From the NCBI RefSeq assembly GCF_030651495.1, contig NZ_JAUSFI010000088.1, positions 1 through 64,000 of the forward strand: a DNA stretch of 64,000 nucleotides. The letters run 5' to 3'. The stretch comes from Undibacterium sp. GTDB lineage: Bacteria; Pseudomonadota; Gammaproteobacteria; Burkholderiales; Burkholderiaceae_D. The notes under the pieces are model-generated. The model saw only the letters and a list, made by a program, of their open reading frames with translations. It was not told the origin of the DNA and ran no database searches. The translations under genes and the position numbers were made by a program. Position 1 is the stretch's first letter. Each line of letters starts with the position of its first letter. Shown here one piece after another: positions 8,087 through 16,502 of the stretch.

Positions 8087-11047
8087 TTAAGCCGTGAATT
8101 TTTCGATGTTGCAGATGGTCGTCTTGGTTTCCTGCATCATGGTGACCGAATCGTAACCATAGGTTGTTGCAGTATTCACGGCTTCACCGCGCACGATAGG
8201 CATGGCGCCTTCCGGGTAAAACTCTTTCATATCCTTGCCCTGCCACCAGCCAGAAAAATGGAAAGGAATAAATGCCGTGCCCGCATCCACCCTCGGCGTC
8301 ACCATTGCCTTGACCTTGATACGCGCACCGGTCGGTGTTGAAACGATGACAAATTCACCGTCACGGATACCGCGGTCTGATGCTGCTTTCGGATTAATCT
8401 CAACGAAGTTTTCTTGCTGCAACTCAGCCAGCCAAGGGTTGGAGCGCGTTTCTTCGCCGCCCCCCTCGTATTCGACTAAACGGCCGGAGGTCAGAATAAT
8501 CGGGAATTTCTCATACAGTTTGGCTTCGACGTTTTTCTGCTGTACCGATTTATACAAGGTCGGCAAGCGCCAAAACGATTTCTTATCGTCATGAGTCGGA
8601 TATTTAGCGACCAGATCAGGCCGCGTACCAAACAAGGGTTCACGATGCAAAGGTACCGGATCAGGGAAGTTCCAGACCACTGCACGTGCCTTGGCGTTAC
8701 CGAACGGATAACAGCCATGCACTTTCAACACCACGCGCTGTATGCCCCCCGACAAATCGGTCTTCCAATTCTTCCCTTCTGCCGCCTTTTGCTCCGCCTC
8801 GGTCAAATCGCTCCACCAGCCGAGTTTTTTCAATAAAACATGATCGAACTCTGGATAACCCGTGGTGATTTCTGCACCGGCAGAATGCGATCCATCCTCG
8901 GCCAGCAGGCTAACGCCATCCCTCTCCACGCCAAAGTTGGCGCGGAAATTGCCGCCGCCATCCATCACATGCTTGGACGTGTCATACAGATTCGGCGTAC
9001 CGGGGTGCTTGAGTTCCGGCGTGCCGTAACAAGGCCACGGCAAGCCAAAATAATCACCCGTCATATCGTAACCAGTCACGGCATCTTTACCGCCCTTGCA
9101 TTTGAGCGTTTTCACGTCAAACAAATGCATATTGCGCATGTGCGACTTCAGGCGATCAGGCGATTGCCCGGTGTAACCGATAGTCCAGCTGCCACGATTA
9201 ATTTCTTGCAACATCGATTCAGGTTCAGGCTCCATCATGCCGCCCTTGCCTGCTACCATCTTGAGCCTGGCCACCAACTCTTTGGCGAAGCCCAGTTTTT
9301 CGGCCAACTGATACATGATCATATGATCAGTGCGGGATTCAAATAAGGGATCAATGACTTTCTCGCGCCACTGGATTGAGCGATTGGATGCAGTGACCGA
9401 ACCAGAAGTTTCAAACTGTGTAGCGGCAGGCAGCAGATAAACCTGGCGCTTGGCATTCAGCTCTTGCCCTTCAGTGGTCATCGCCGCCATCGCCGCTGTC
9501 GCTGATGGGTAAGGATCAATCACCACCAATAAATCAAGCTTATCGAAAGCCTTTTTCATTTCCAGACCGCGTGTTTGGGAGTTTGGCGCATGCCCCCAGA
9601 ACACCATGGCCTTGACGTTATTTTCCTGATCAATCAGTTCATTTTTTTCCAGCACCGCATCAATCCAGCGTGACACCGTAGTACCGGACTTTTCCATCAT
9701 GGTTTGTGAAGCAAACTGACTTTTCACCCATTCGTAATCGACACCCCAGACCGTACACCAATGCTTCCAGGCACCGGTCGCCAGCCCATAATAACCGGGC
9801 AGCGAATCAGGATTCGGGCCGACATCGGTGGCCCCTTGCACATTATCGTGACCACGAAAAATATTCGTACCGCCACCGGATTTGCCGACATTACCCAGCG
9901 CCAGTTGCAACAAGCAGGAGGCGCGCACAATCGCATTGCCGATGGTGTGCTGGGTTTGCCCCATACACCAGACCAGTGTGGAAGGACGATTTTTCGCCAT
10001 GGTTTCGGCCGCCTTGAACACTTCGGCTTCTGGCACGCCACAAGCTTCTTCGACTTTTTCCGGGGTCCACTTCATGACTTCTTCTCTGACCTTATCCATG
10101 CCATACACGCGGTCATTGATGTACTGCGTATCTTCCCAGCCATTTTTAAAAATGTGGTACATCATGCCGTACAAATAAGGGATGTCAGAACCCGAACGGA
10201 TGCGGACGTACTGATCCGATTTAGCCGCGGTGCGGGTATACCTCGGGTCGACCACGATCACCTTGCAGCCGTTTTCTTTCGCATGCAGTAAATGCAGCAT
10301 CGAAACCGGGTGCGCCTCAGCCGCATTCGAGCCTATATACATCGCCGCTTTGGCGTTTTGCATATCGTTGTAGCTATTGGTCATCGCACCATAACCCCAG
10401 GTGTTCGATACCCCGGCGACCGTGGTTGAATGGCAAATACGTGCCTGATGATCAGTATTATTGGTGCCGTAAAACGAGACAAACTTACGCAGCAAGGCAG
10501 CTTGCTCGTTATTGTGCTTGGATGAACCGACAAAGAAAGTGGAGTCTGGACCGGACGTCTTTTTGATGTCCAGCAATTTAACAGCAATTTCTGTCAACGC
10601 CAGCTCCCAGCTAATGCGCTGGTATTTCCCATTGACCAGTTTCATCGGATATTTAAGACGATATTCGCCATGGCCATGCTCACGTAACGCAGCACCTTTG
10701 GCACAATGCGCGCCGAGGTTAATCGGAGAATCAAACACGGGCTCTTGTCGTATCCAGACTCCATTCTCCACCACCGCATCGACGGCACAACCGACTGAAC
10801 AATGCGTACACACTGTACGGCGCACTTCGATCTTACTCTTGGCATCATTGCTGCCAACGGCGGCTTTGGCTTTTTGTATCAAGCCCAACTGAGAAGCGGC
10901 GATACCTGCGCCAACCCCGATACCAGAACGCTTCAGAAATCCACGCCTGTCCATCGTCGGCAAAGCGCGCGCCAAGCTGTCTGCAAGACTGGAAGAAAAA
11001 CGATTTTGTGCGCGTGTAGCCGCGTCACCCTTACGAGTTAACAACAT
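8087..11047 (-). CDS. Formate dehydrogenase alpha subunit (molybdopterin, Cys type)
   Basis: Catalytic subunit of 986 residues that oxidises formate to CO2 at a bis-MGD cofactor. A twin-arginine signal (Asp-Arg-Arg-Gly-Phe-Leu-Lys-Arg, residues 33-40) shows export of the folded enzyme to the periplasm; it follows an unusually long n-region of about 30 residues. A [4Fe-4S] site is C80-x2-C83-x3-C87-x27-C115. The metal ligand position is Cys205 in Arg-Ile-Cys-His-Ser, so this is the cysteine form and not a selenoprotein; no internal TGA is needed. Molybdopterin oxidoreductase and C-terminal dinucleotide-binding domains follow. It belongs with the beta, gamma and small accessory genes downstream and with the TAT-target gene just upstream. 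Confidence 0.97.
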   Translation of the reverse strand: MLLTRKGDAATRAQNRFSSSLADSLARALPTMDRRGFLKRSGIGVGAGIAASQLGLIQKAKAAVGSNDAKSKIEVRRTVCTHCSVGCAVDAVVENGVWIRQEPVFDSPINLGAHCAKGAALREHGHGEYRLKYPMKLVNGKYQRISWELALTEIAVKLLDIKKTSGPDSTFFVGSSKHNNEQAALLRKFVSFYGTNNTDHQARICHSTTVAGVSNTWGYGAMTNSYNDMQNAKAAMYIGSNAAEAHPVSMLHLLHAKENGCKVIVVDPRYTRTAAKSDQYVRIRSGSDIPYLYGMMYHIFKNGWEDTQYINDRVYGMDKVREEVMKWTPEKVEEACGVPEAEVFKAAETMAKNRPSTLVWCMGQTQHTIGNAIVRASCLLQLALGNVGKSGGGTNIFRGHDNVQGATDVGPNPDSLPGYYGLATGAWKHWCTVWGVDYEWVKSQFASQTMMEKSGTTVSRWIDAVLEKNELIDQENNVKAMVFWGHAPNSQTRGLEMKKAFDKLDLLVVIDPYPSATAAMAAMTTEGQELNAKRQVYLLPAATQFETSGSVTASNRSIQWREKVIDPLFESRTDHMIMYQLAEKLGFAKELVARLKMVAGKGGMMEPEPESMLQEINRGSWTIGYTGQSPDRLKSHMRNMHLFDVKTLKCKGGKDAVTGYDMTGDYFGLPWPCYGTPELKHPGTPNLYDTSKHVMDGGGNFRANFGVERDGVSLLAEDGSHSAGAEITTGYPEFDHVLLKKLGWWSDLTEAEQKAAEGKNWKTDLSGGIQRVVLKVHGCYPFGNAKARAVVWNFPDPVPLHREPLFGTRPDLVAKYPTHDDKKSFWRLPTLYKSVQQKNVEAKLYEKFPIILTSGRLVEYEGGGEETRSNPWLAELQQENFVEINPKAASDRGIRDGEFVIVSTPTGARIKVKAMVTPRVDAGTAFIPFHFSGWWQGKDMKEFYPEGAMPIVRGEAVNTATTYGYDSVTMMQETKTTICNIEKFTA

Positions 11048-11068
11048 GGCTTACCCCATATTCAGAGT

Positions 11069-11260
11069 TCAAATGGTTGTAGTGCGGTAGTATTTTTTGA
11101 TGTGCTCAGTCAAACGATAACCATCGCCATCAGGCTCGGCTGAAGCAGTCACATCAAGATTTTGTTTTTGTGTCGCAGTCGTCGCTTTCGCTACCACCAA
11201 GGCAGCGGCAGCAATACCCAAGCCGCCCAACAGACTGCGACGTTTTAATTTATTGTCCAT
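11069..11260 (-). CDS. Formate dehydrogenase region TAT-target small protein
   Basis: About 63 residues from ATG 11260 (Met-Asp-Asn-Lys-Leu-Lys-Arg-Arg-Ser-Leu-Leu-Gly-Gly); an upstream in-frame start at 11284 would add eight residues. A twin-arginine signal with an Ala-rich hydrophobic core is followed by a short polar tail ending in Tyr-Tyr-Arg-Thr-Thr-Thr-Ile. This matches the small conserved family known as formate dehydrogenase region TAT target, normally found next to this type of enzyme. It is the first gene of the structural operon, 21 bases before the alpha-subunit gene. Its role is not established; it may travel with the enzyme through the Tat system. Confidence 0.85.
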   Translation of the reverse strand: MDNKLKRRSLLGGLGIAAAALVVAKATTATQKQNLDVTASAEPDGDGYRLTEHIKKYYRTTTI

Positions 11261-11289
11261 ATTTTCCTCTCTGAATTTACCCACTAAGC

Positions 11290-11311
11290 TTACTGCTCTA
11301 TAAAGCAGTAA
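11290..11311. promoter_or_regulatory. Perfect palindrome upstream of the formate dehydrogenase operon
   Basis: TTACTGCT and AGCAGTAA arms are separated by six bases, 30 bases before the first gene of the operon. It could be an operator or a leader hairpin. The flanking region 11312-11553 holds no gene and is AT-rich towards 11553. No FNR or other known box was recognised there. Confidence 0.4.
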
Positions 11312-11553
11312 AGACGCAGTAGAAACGCAGGAGGAAGCGGGCGATCAAAAAATGAATGATTGGGCCTGCTTACGGCATACCCCACGTCTGCGCCATTGAG
11401 CATTTACTACTTCACACTGCGCTAAGAATTTAACATAAAGCAATAAATTTACGGTGGCGATTTTACAAAAACATCGCCCATTTTGATGTAATTATAGTGA
11501 AACATTTTCATCAAATAAAAGCCATAAGTAGAAACACTTATAAAAAATGATAA

Positions 11554-12201
11554 TTAGTCCATATCAAATGCCTGCATTTCGACTTCAAAAAAAACTTTAC
11601 TCAAGCTAGCGACAGACGTATAAAACTTGGCGGCAGGATGAGCCATGATCGCATCGGATAAATTTAACGCCCAGGCTTGCATATGCGTACCAAAGAATTT
11701 TTTTTGTGTCGCAACATTTGCCTCCAACACGTCGGTGGAAGCAATGAGGTAACGCATTACTTCACATAGTGATGCAATATGATCTTCGCTCTCCATGACT
11801 GTCTCTACTCTTTGCAAACCCATTTGCGCCAGATCTGTGCGCAAGGCGGCTAAAGGCTTTTCCATCAAAAAACCGCTCAAATAATAAGAGCCGTAAAGCA
11901 TCACTTCAGGTTTCCCGATACCAATAAATAAATGCTCATATTCTTCTCGCACGGCTTCCGCATCCGTCGCACGCGCGGCTTCGACCAGCCTGGTCCAGGC
12001 ATGACCGAGCACTCCCTCACCTTCCGTTTGCGCTGAAGCCAAAGTCGCTAGCAAAGCGGCCGAAGGCGGTGCATAAAACAAGGTAGCCAGCAATCCGTAC
12101 AAATCGGCTCTGGCAGTTTCTTCCCCTTGGTCTGGAGTTTCAAATCTGATAGTTTGTGCGGATATCATGTGTTTTTTCTTATTGAGGTCGGCTAAGTTCA
12201 T
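11554..12201 (-). CDS. TorD/DmsD-family chaperone for the formate dehydrogenase
   Basis: Cytoplasmic all-helical protein of about 204-215 residues. The family binds the twin-arginine signal of molybdoenzymes and holds export until cofactor insertion. The central motif (Glu-Tyr-Glu-His-Leu-Phe-Ile-Gly, then Leu-Tyr-Gly-Ser-Tyr-Tyr-Leu-Ser-Gly) is typical of TorD-like proteins of formate dehydrogenase loci. Two starts are possible: 12201, which overlaps the preceding gene by 23 bases and has no clear ribosome site, or ATG 12168, preceded by an AAGAAAAAA tract. It is the last gene of the four-gene accessory operon. Confidence 0.9.
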   Translation of the reverse strand: MNLADLNKKKHMISAQTIRFETPDQGEETARADLYGLLATLFYAPPSAALLATLASAQTEGEGVLGHAWTRLVEAARATDAEAVREEYEHLFIGIGKPEVMLYGSYYLSGFLMEKPLAALRTDLAQMGLQRVETVMESEDHIASLCEVMRYLIASTDVLEANVATQKKFFGTHMQAWALNLSDAIMAHPAAKFYTSVASLSKVFFEVEMQAFDMD

Positions 12202-14263
12202 TGGTTTTCATCATGTCGATGACACGACAATCTGAGCACATTTTAATTCTATCGAGATGACCGGCAAAGGCCCCGTGCGTCGCCAATTTACCTAACATGG
12301 CCGTGATCATTTGCGCGGTAGCAAACGGCTTTTGACAGCGTACGCAATGGTATGCCTGCGCCTCATTGAGTACTCGCGCCTGGCTGGCAGCCTCGGTCAA
12401 TAACAACCGTGGGGTTAATTGAATCGCACTTTCAGGGCAAGTCTGCTCACACAAACCGCACTGCACACAGTTACGCTCAATAAATCGCAACTGCGGTGCA
12501 GTCGGATTATCCATCAATGCAGATGATGGACAAGCACCGACACAAGACATGCATAAGGTGCATGCATCTCTATTAATTTGCACCGTTCCATATAAGGCAC
12601 CTTTTGGCAAAGCTATTTCATCCGCTTTTACTGGCGCATATTTAGATAGATGCTCTATCGCAAAATCCAAGCTGACACGCTTATCTTGTGCGACATTAAA
12701 CGCAGCGGCGATGGATGGCACTTGTGCCGCTGGCATGCTATGTAGTGCAGATTCCAATTGTGCCGCAGTGCCGACTTGTATTAATTGCAGATGCTGCCCT
12801 GCGTACCCAAGCCCAGTCAATATTGCCTGAGCAATGGTGATTTGTTTTTGCACCGCCTCGCAATATTCGGGCGCCTCTTCCTCCGTCATCAAGATCGCTA
12901 TATTGCTCGCACCATAAGCAATCGCGCTCATCCATAGCTCGATACCCAGCGATGCAGTGTGATGTAAATCGAGAGGAATCACACGCGCCGGCAAACCGCG
13001 CGCGCCCTTCATCGCATTTTGCCCTAGCTGCAGCAACAAATCGGCACCGCATTCTTTACTATGAAATAGTAAAGCCGGGTCTTTACCACCGGCTTTTGCG
13101 TAAGTCGATAGCACTGTTTTTAAGCGCAACCCCTGATCTGCGGGCCGCAAATAAGCGTAGCTCATAGCGCCAGTCGGACACACCGTAGTGCACGCGCCAC
13201 AGCCAGCGCAGAGATTAGGATTGACCTGCACTTTATCACCAGCAGAACTAATTGCGGCGGTTGAACAAACATCGACACAAGCGTTGCAACCCCTTTTACC
13301 GCTGCGGCTATGGGCACATAATTTTTCTTTGTAGGTGAAAAATTTCGGCTTCTCAAATTCACCAACCATCTGCGTCATACGCAATACGGCATCAAACTGA
13401 TCAGAAAAATCTTTCCCGGGTGCAAAATACCCTTGCGGCACTTGCGACATCATCAGTATTGGCCGCGGTGACAAATCGAGCACCAGATCAAACTCCGCCG
13501 ACCGCTTAGTCGCCATGCGATTAAAATCAATCGCAGCAACAGAACCACAGGCTTTTACACAATCCAAATGCGTGCGGCACTTACTTAGATCAATTTGGTA
13601 ATTAAAATCAATCGCATTTTCTGGACACACTTCTATACAGGCATTGCAGCGAGTACAGGTTTCCAGATCAATCGGATTGGATTGCTGCCACGTGACTTTG
13701 AACGCACCCAGATAACCAGAAATGGCAAGCTTATCGCCAGAAAAAACCGGAAAATTCCGCTCTCCCAAACGCTCACTGTTTTTAACTTGATTGTCAGCGT
13801 CAGTCAGCAATACGTTGACGTCCAACTGCGAGGCCAGGCGTTTTGCCCAAGGCAAGGCGTGCTGTGCCGCACCGACAATCAATACATTGCCCTGAGACTG
13901 ATAACTAACCACAGGCACAGGTTCAGGATCAGGCAAGGCTGCGGCGGCAAGCAGTGCCGCCATTTTCGGCAAGACTTGTCTCGATTCATTGGCCCAACCA
14001 GCGTGCTCTCTGATGTTAACGAATCGCAGGGGAGCGACCGCCTGTTGCGCCAACTCAGAAAACAAGGCACGCTCCTGCGTGCATGCCACAACGACATTAT
14101 CAACCCCCTTGATGGCATCAAGGTAAGTGCTTACCTCACGCCGGCACAAGCTATCGCTGACGGTAAGAGCCTCGGCACCCAATGCCTGCTTCAATACGAC
14201 CCCTGCACTAGCATCCAACGACATGGTTTTATTGCAACTACAAATTTTGAATTGAGTACTCAT
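12179..14263 (-). CDS. Multi-cluster 4Fe-4S protein (HdrA-like ends) of the FDH locus
   Basis: 694 residues with at least five ferredoxin-type Cys sets: C203/206/209/213, C326/329/333 with an earlier Cys316, C352/355/358/362, C568/571/574/578 and C599/602/605/609. An additional group lies at C229, C235 and C239. A Cys pair at 640/643 and another at 676/679 look like a zinc site. The N-terminal 110 residues, starting with Cys-Ser-Cys and containing Val-Val-Ala-Cys-Thr-Gln-Glu, resemble the N-terminus of HdrA-type proteins. No signal peptide is present, so it is cytoplasmic. It probably donates or accepts electrons during maturation or couples the enzyme to another pathway; this is inferred. 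The start overlaps the DUF3306 gene by four bases. Confidence 0.88.
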   Translation of the reverse strand: MSTQFKICSCNKTMSLDASAGVVLKQALGAEALTVSDSLCRREVSTYLDAIKGVDNVVVACTQERALFSELAQQAVAPLRFVNIREHAGWANESRQVLPKMAALLAAAALPDPEPVPVVSYQSQGNVLIVGAAQHALPWAKRLASQLDVNVLLTDADNQVKNSERLGERNFPVFSGDKLAISGYLGAFKVTWQQSNPIDLETCTRCNACIEVCPENAIDFNYQIDLSKCRTHLDCVKACGSVAAIDFNRMATKRSAEFDLVLDLSPRPILMMSQVPQGYFAPGKDFSDQFDAVLRMTQMVGEFEKPKFFTYKEKLCAHSRSGKRGCNACVDVCSTAAISSAGDKVQVNPNLCAGCGACTTVCPTGAMSYAYLRPADQGLRLKTVLSTYAKAGGKDPALLFHSKECGADLLLQLGQNAMKGARGLPARVIPLDLHHTASLGIELWMSAIAYGASNIAILMTEEEAPEYCEAVQKQITIAQAILTGLGYAGQHLQLIQVGTAAQLESALHSMPAAQVPSIAAAFNVAQDKRVSLDFAIEHLSKYAPVKADEIALPKGALYGTVQINRDACTLCMSCVGACPSSALMDNPTAPQLRFIERNCVQCGLCEQTCPESAIQLTPRLLLTEAASQARVLNEAQAYHCVRCQKPFATAQMITAMLGKLATHGAFAGHLDRIKMCSDCRVIDMMKTNELSRPQ

Positions 14264-14811
14264 ACTTGATCTTTATGGTTTTGCGTTGCGTCTTTACACT
14301 GCAGGGCTTCCGACTCTACATCTGGGACAGGTAGCGGCTCAGCCACGACGAGGGATTCTTGTTTACTGATTAGCTCCGGCAACTCACTTGCAGCAGGCAG
14401 ATCTGACTCAAGCACAGGTTCCAGCAGCAGTTGTATGGGATGTTCAAGATGCCGCAAGGGATCGAGCAGGGTTTCGGCATGCCGCAGCAAAGCTAACATG
14501 CCTGGCGGCAAGGGATCAGGTTTACTGTAATCATCAATATAAATATCCAAACCATCCATGACATTAAAATGCGGATTGGAAAATAATTTTTTCATTGCAG
14601 AGCGTTTAACCGATTCATCCACGTCTTGATTCATATAGATAGAAAAATCGGATTCATCATGCAATTGAGCGATATCTTCCATGCAGGGCAAAGCTTGTGC
14701 CACAGGCTCATCGGCAGTTACAGTGATGGCCGATTCTTCTGACGACATAGTCGAATTTTGGCGCGGCTCTTTGCTTTTAGACCAACGGCTAAAAAAATCT
14801 TCTGCCGCCAT
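14260..14811 (-). CDS. DUF3306 domain protein
   Basis: 183 residues from ATG 14811, chosen because AGGAG lies six bases upstream; a longer in-frame start at 14829 would overlap the previous gene. The N-terminus has the family pattern Phe-Phe-Ser-Arg-Trp-Ser followed by a charged region, then a conserved helix around Asp-Glu-Ser-Val-Lys-Arg and a Pro-rich acidic tail. DUF3306 genes occur almost only in formate dehydrogenase loci beside DUF3305. The molecular role is unknown; a cytoplasmic assembly function is likely. Coupled to the following ferredoxin gene by an ATGA overlap. Confidence 0.88.
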   Translation of the reverse strand: MAAEDFFSRWSKSKEPRQNSTMSSEESAITVTADEPVAQALPCMEDIAQLHDESDFSIYMNQDVDESVKRSAMKKLFSNPHFNVMDGLDIYIDDYSKPDPLPPGMLALLRHAETLLDPLRHLEHPIQLLLEPVLESDLPAASELPELISKQESLVVAEPLPVPDVESEALQCKDATQNHKDQV

Positions 14812-14813
14812 CC

Positions 14814-15338
14814 CTAACTCCTGTCCCATTCAGCGCGCGCCATTTTATCCACGCCTTCGCCACCCTCAAAAGAAGGGCGCTTGCGTTTTTTCTTGCTTTC
14901 TGGCTGAAAATATTCTTGCGTATACGTCGCCAGCCAGGCCGCCACTTCTTCTGACAACTCCAAAGTATCGACCTGCTCCCCCGCATCCATCCAGCGCGCC
15001 GCTTCGTTATACGAGAGCGTGATCGATTTGGGAATCGCCAACTCCAGCCCATCCACCTCATCGAATCGCCACATCACAAACCAGCAGGGAGTGTCGGCAC
15101 TCAGATTCAAAAAATAACCAGGCGTTTCATCGACAAACAGATCTACTGAAAAACCAGAAAACAACCACCGCGCGTCATGCTCATGCATGAGTAAAGCGCG
15201 CACCGTCGCTACCGACACCCCTGACGACTCGGGTAATACTTCAAGCAACTTCCACTGAAAGGATTGCCAGCGGTTATGCAACATGACACGCTGCATAACG
15301 ATGCTGACAGAAAAAGGCAATGAGGTTGATTTATCCAT
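14814..15338 (-). CDS. DUF3305 domain protein
   Basis: 174 residues, cytoplasmic. The family signature near the N-terminus is visible (Val-Ile... Asn-Arg-Trp-Gln-Ser-Phe-Gln-Trp), followed by a beta-rich region with Trp-Leu-Phe-Ser-Gly and Leu-Asn-Leu-Ser, and a basic C-terminal tail. It is the first gene of the accessory operon DUF3305-DUF3306-ferredoxin-TorD. Function unknown; by neighbourhood it belongs to formate dehydrogenase maturation. Confidence 0.88.
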   Translation of the reverse strand: MDKSTSLPFSVSIVMQRVMLHNRWQSFQWKLLEVLPESSGVSVATVRALLMHEHDARWLFSGFSVDLFVDETPGYFLNLSADTPCWFVMWRFDEVDGLELAIPKSITLSYNEAARWMDAGEQVDTLELSEEVAAWLATYTQEYFQPESKKKRKRPSFEGGEGVDKMARAEWDRS

Positions 15339-15392
15339 AGATGCTAGTATTGCAGAGTCCAGAAAGATCCGTCCAGAGAATTAAAATCATCT

Positions 15393-16283
15393 ATGCAAGT
15401 CAAGCCTCCCCTTCCCATTCGCGATGGCGTCGCCCCCAGCTATCTCTGGTTACCAGAAGGACAATGGGAAAATATACTCGTTTTTTTATTAGTGCAATTC
15501 CCCGATGTCAGTGAAGCCACCTGGCGCGCACGCATGGAAAAACGTGAACTGCTAGATGCCAATGGCACGGCACTACGAGCCGAAAGCCCGGCAAGACGCG
15601 GAATGTGTATTTTTTACTATCGAGAACTAGAAGAAGAAACCCCCATTCCTTTTGAGGAACATATCCTTCACCGGGATGAACATCTATTAGTGATAGATAA
15701 GCCCCATTTTTTACCCGTCACTCCTGGCGGTCGCTTTTTACATGAAACTTTATTGGTGCGCCTAAAAAAGAAACTAGGACTAGAACACCTTACCCCGATA
15801 CACCGGCTAGACAGGGAAACAGCCGGAGTCATTTTATTTTCGCATTCCCTGGCAACACGCGGAAAATATCAGGCACTCTTCCAGCAGCGCACAATCAGCA
15901 AAACTTATCACGCTCTGGCAAAGCACTTGCCTGATTTACGTTTTCCATTAACGTATCAGAGTCGCATGCTTGAAGGAGAACGGTTTTTTGTCATGAAAGA
16001 AGTAGCAGGCACTCCAAATTCTGCAACAAAAATTAAGGTAATCGAACGGCGCGGCGATCTCAGCCTATATGAGTTACGCCCTAGTACAGGCAAAAAACAT
16101 CAATTACGCGTACACCTTGCCAGTCTTGGCGCCCCCATCATCAACGATGCGTTTTACCCTGTCGCCCTGCCCTGCAAGGGAAACGACTTTTCTACTCCTT
16201 TAAAATTACTGGCAAAATCAATTGCTTTTGACGACCCGATTACCGAAGAAAAACGCTATTTTGAGAGCAAGAGAAGTCTTTAA
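15393..16283 (+). CDS. RluA-family RNA pseudouridine synthase
   Basis: 296 residues. Isomerises uridine to pseudouridine in rRNA or tRNA; the exact target cannot be told. The catalytic loop His-Arg-Leu-Asp-Arg-Glu-Thr-Ala-Gly has the nucleophile Asp140. A conserved Val-Ile-Asp-Lys-Pro segment lies near residue 100 and Lys-Lys-His-Gln-Leu-Arg-Val-His near residue 240. The N-terminal 85 residues are not a clear S4 domain, which fits the short RluA-like proteins sometimes annotated as pseudouridylate synthases of 23S rRNA or tRNA. Divergent from the DUF3305 operon with 54 bases between starts. Confidence 0.92.
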   Translation: MQVKPPLPIRDGVAPSYLWLPEGQWENILVFLLVQFPDVSEATWRARMEKRELLDANGTALRAESPARRGMCIFYYRELEEETPIPFEEHILHRDEHLLVIDKPHFLPVTPGGRFLHETLLVRLKKKLGLEHLTPIHRLDRETAGVILFSHSLATRGKYQALFQQRTISKTYHALAKHLPDLRFPLTYQSRMLEGERFFVMKEVAGTPNSATKIKVIERRGDLSLYELRPSTGKKHQLRVHLASLGAPIINDAFYPVALPCKGNDFSTPLKLLAKSIAFDDPITEEKRYFESKRSL

Positions 16284-16358
16284 TGCAGGAGATTATCAAC
16301 AAGGAATAATGACAAAGATGTTGACAGCGGGACGGCGCCAGAGTAATATCTTGCTCTT

Positions 16359-16435
16359 CGGAGTGTGGCGCAGTCCGGTAGCGCACCTGGTTTGGGACCA
16401 GGGGGTCCAAGGTTCGAATCCTTGTACTCCGACCA
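16359..16435 (+). tRNA. tRNA-Pro (anticodon TGG)
   Basis: 77-base cloverleaf: acceptor CGGAGTG pairs with TACTCCG, the anticodon loop is TTTGGGA within CCTGG/CCAGG, the T loop is TTCGAATC and the CCA end is encoded. Single gene with its own terminator; no integrase is nearby. Confidence 0.97.
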
Positions 16436-16440
16436 AATAA

Positions 16441-16477
16441 AAAGGATAGTCGAGTTTTTACTCTACTATCCTTTTTT
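16441..16477 (+). terminator. Terminator between tRNA-Pro and ribD
   Basis: AAAGGATAGT and ACTATCCTTT arms with GAG/CTC inside form a long stem, followed by a T run. The A run on the other side means it could also end ribD transcription on the minus strand. Confidence 0.85.
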
Positions 16478-16502
16478 CTTTGTCGAAATGAATTTAAGTC
16501 AC

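Noticed and set aside
8087..11047. Selenocysteine formate dehydrogenase
   Set aside because: The metal-ligand position is encoded by a Cys codon and no in-frame TGA is present.
16359..16435. tRNA-Pro as integration site
   Set aside because: No integrase gene, no duplicated tRNA 3' end and no mobile gene content next to it.
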